NCBI GenBank assembly: GCA_025454185.1
Contig: JALOOY010000448.1
Span: 1-5,908, forward strand
From: Thermodesulfobacteriota bacterium
Lineage (GTDB): Bacteria > Desulfobacterota > RBG-13-43-22
Length of the DNA stretch: 5,908 nucleotides
Reading direction: 5' to 3'
Shown here: piece after piece, positions 5,626 through 5,908 of the stretch
How positions within the stretch are numbered: the stretch's first letter is position 1
Layout: each line of letters starts with the position of its first letter
Notes under the pieces: model-generated
Databases searched by the model: none
What the model was told of the DNA's origin: nothing
The model's input: only the letters and a program-made list of their open reading frames with translations
Translations under genes and position numbers: made by a program

Positions 5626-5908
5626 ATGAAAAAAATGCTGCCCATGATTGTGCTGTTGGCTCTGGGCCTGGTCCAAACGGCCCTCGCCCAGGACCAGGCG
5701 CCGGGGAGCGCCCCGGAATCCGAAGCCCTCCTCTTTCAGGAAATCCCCTCGGTCTTCGCCGCCTCCAAATACGAGCAGAAGGTGACCGAGGCCCCTTCCT
5801 GGGTCAGTCTGATGACGGCGGAGGAGATCAAAAAATACGGGTACCGCACCCTGGCCGAAATCCTCCAGAGTCTCCCGGGTTTTTACCTGACCTACGACCG
5901 GCTCTATT
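5626..5908 (+). CDS. TonB-dependent outer-membrane receptor, N-terminus (runs off the window)
   Basis: The first 94 codons of a larger gene. Residues 1-21 form a classic signal peptide: MKK, a hydrophobic core LPMIVLLALGLV, and a probable cleavage after A-L-A before Gln22. After a short acidic linker the start of the plug domain is visible: IPSVFAASKYEQKVTEAPSW, then VSLMTAEEIKKYG (about 60-72) and TLAEILQSLPGFYL (75-88). The last two match the conserved plug pattern of a TAEEI-type strand-helix followed by L-x-x-x-L-x-x-x-P/R-G. Family members are typically 600-800 residues with a 22-strand barrel outside this window. They import siderophores, cobalamin or other ligands using TonB energy; the ligand cannot be told here. 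Placement downstream of a kinase/cyclase operon suggests its expression or use is tied to that signalling unit (inference). Confidence 0.9.
   Translation, partial: MKKMLPMIVLLALGLVQTALAQDQAPGSAPESEALLFQEIPSVFAASKYEQKVTEAPSWVSLMTAEEIKKYGYRTLAEILQSLPGFYLTYDRLY

Overview
The window reads as part of one plus-strand signalling operon from a Gram-negative, moderately GC-rich bacterium. At its left end it is joined to a fragment of unrelated, much more GC-rich DNA. The right-hand part (from about base 577) suggests a Desulfobacterota-like (deltaproteobacterial) or similar organism. The reasons are a TonB-dependent receptor start at the right edge (hence an outer membrane), a dense run of His-Asp signalling genes, and mixed but GC-leaning codon use. 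The lineage is inference and cannot be fixed from this sequence alone.

Layout. Bases 1-576 encode the C-terminal-middle part of a glycyl radical enzyme (pyruvate formate-lyase-like superfamily). It has almost exclusively G/C third positions: I counted 59 of the first 60 codons. At 565-579 this frame runs without a stop into a response-regulator receiver domain that lacks its first strand and acidic pair. The word at the join, encoding N-M-K-L-V, fits both families, so this is a microhomology junction: an assembly or amplification chimera, or a real illegitimate fusion. Next come a PleD-like REC-REC-GGDEF diguanylate cyclase (918-2303), an unnoticed 35-codon ORF (2306-2413), a 72-residue protein that is only a histidine-kinase DHp domain (2410-2628), a cytoplasmic histidine kinase split in two frames by an apparent frameshift (2639-4124), a six-helix membrane histidine kinase (4121-5590), and the signal peptide plus start of the plug domain of a TonB-dependent receptor (5626 to the edge).

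How they may work together. Gaps are 17, 2, -4, 10, -4 and 35 nt, and no terminator is visible, so everything from the receiver rightwards looks co-transcribed. The two full kinase cores carry no receiver of their own. The receivers sit on the single-domain regulator and on the cyclase, so the simplest model is kinases -> receivers -> cyclic di-GMP, in an operon that also makes an outer-membrane transporter. The two kinase cores are a gapless tandem duplication (about 73% identical over 224 residues by hand count) attached to different input modules. The lone DHp domain is a third, truncated relative.

Main points to check: the chimeric junction at 565-579, the frameshift between about 2985 and 3029, the stand-alone DHp protein, and the small ORF linking the cyclase gene to it. 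No RNA genes, CRISPR, insertion sequences or clear terminators were seen. There is no gene-free stretch over 300 bases.
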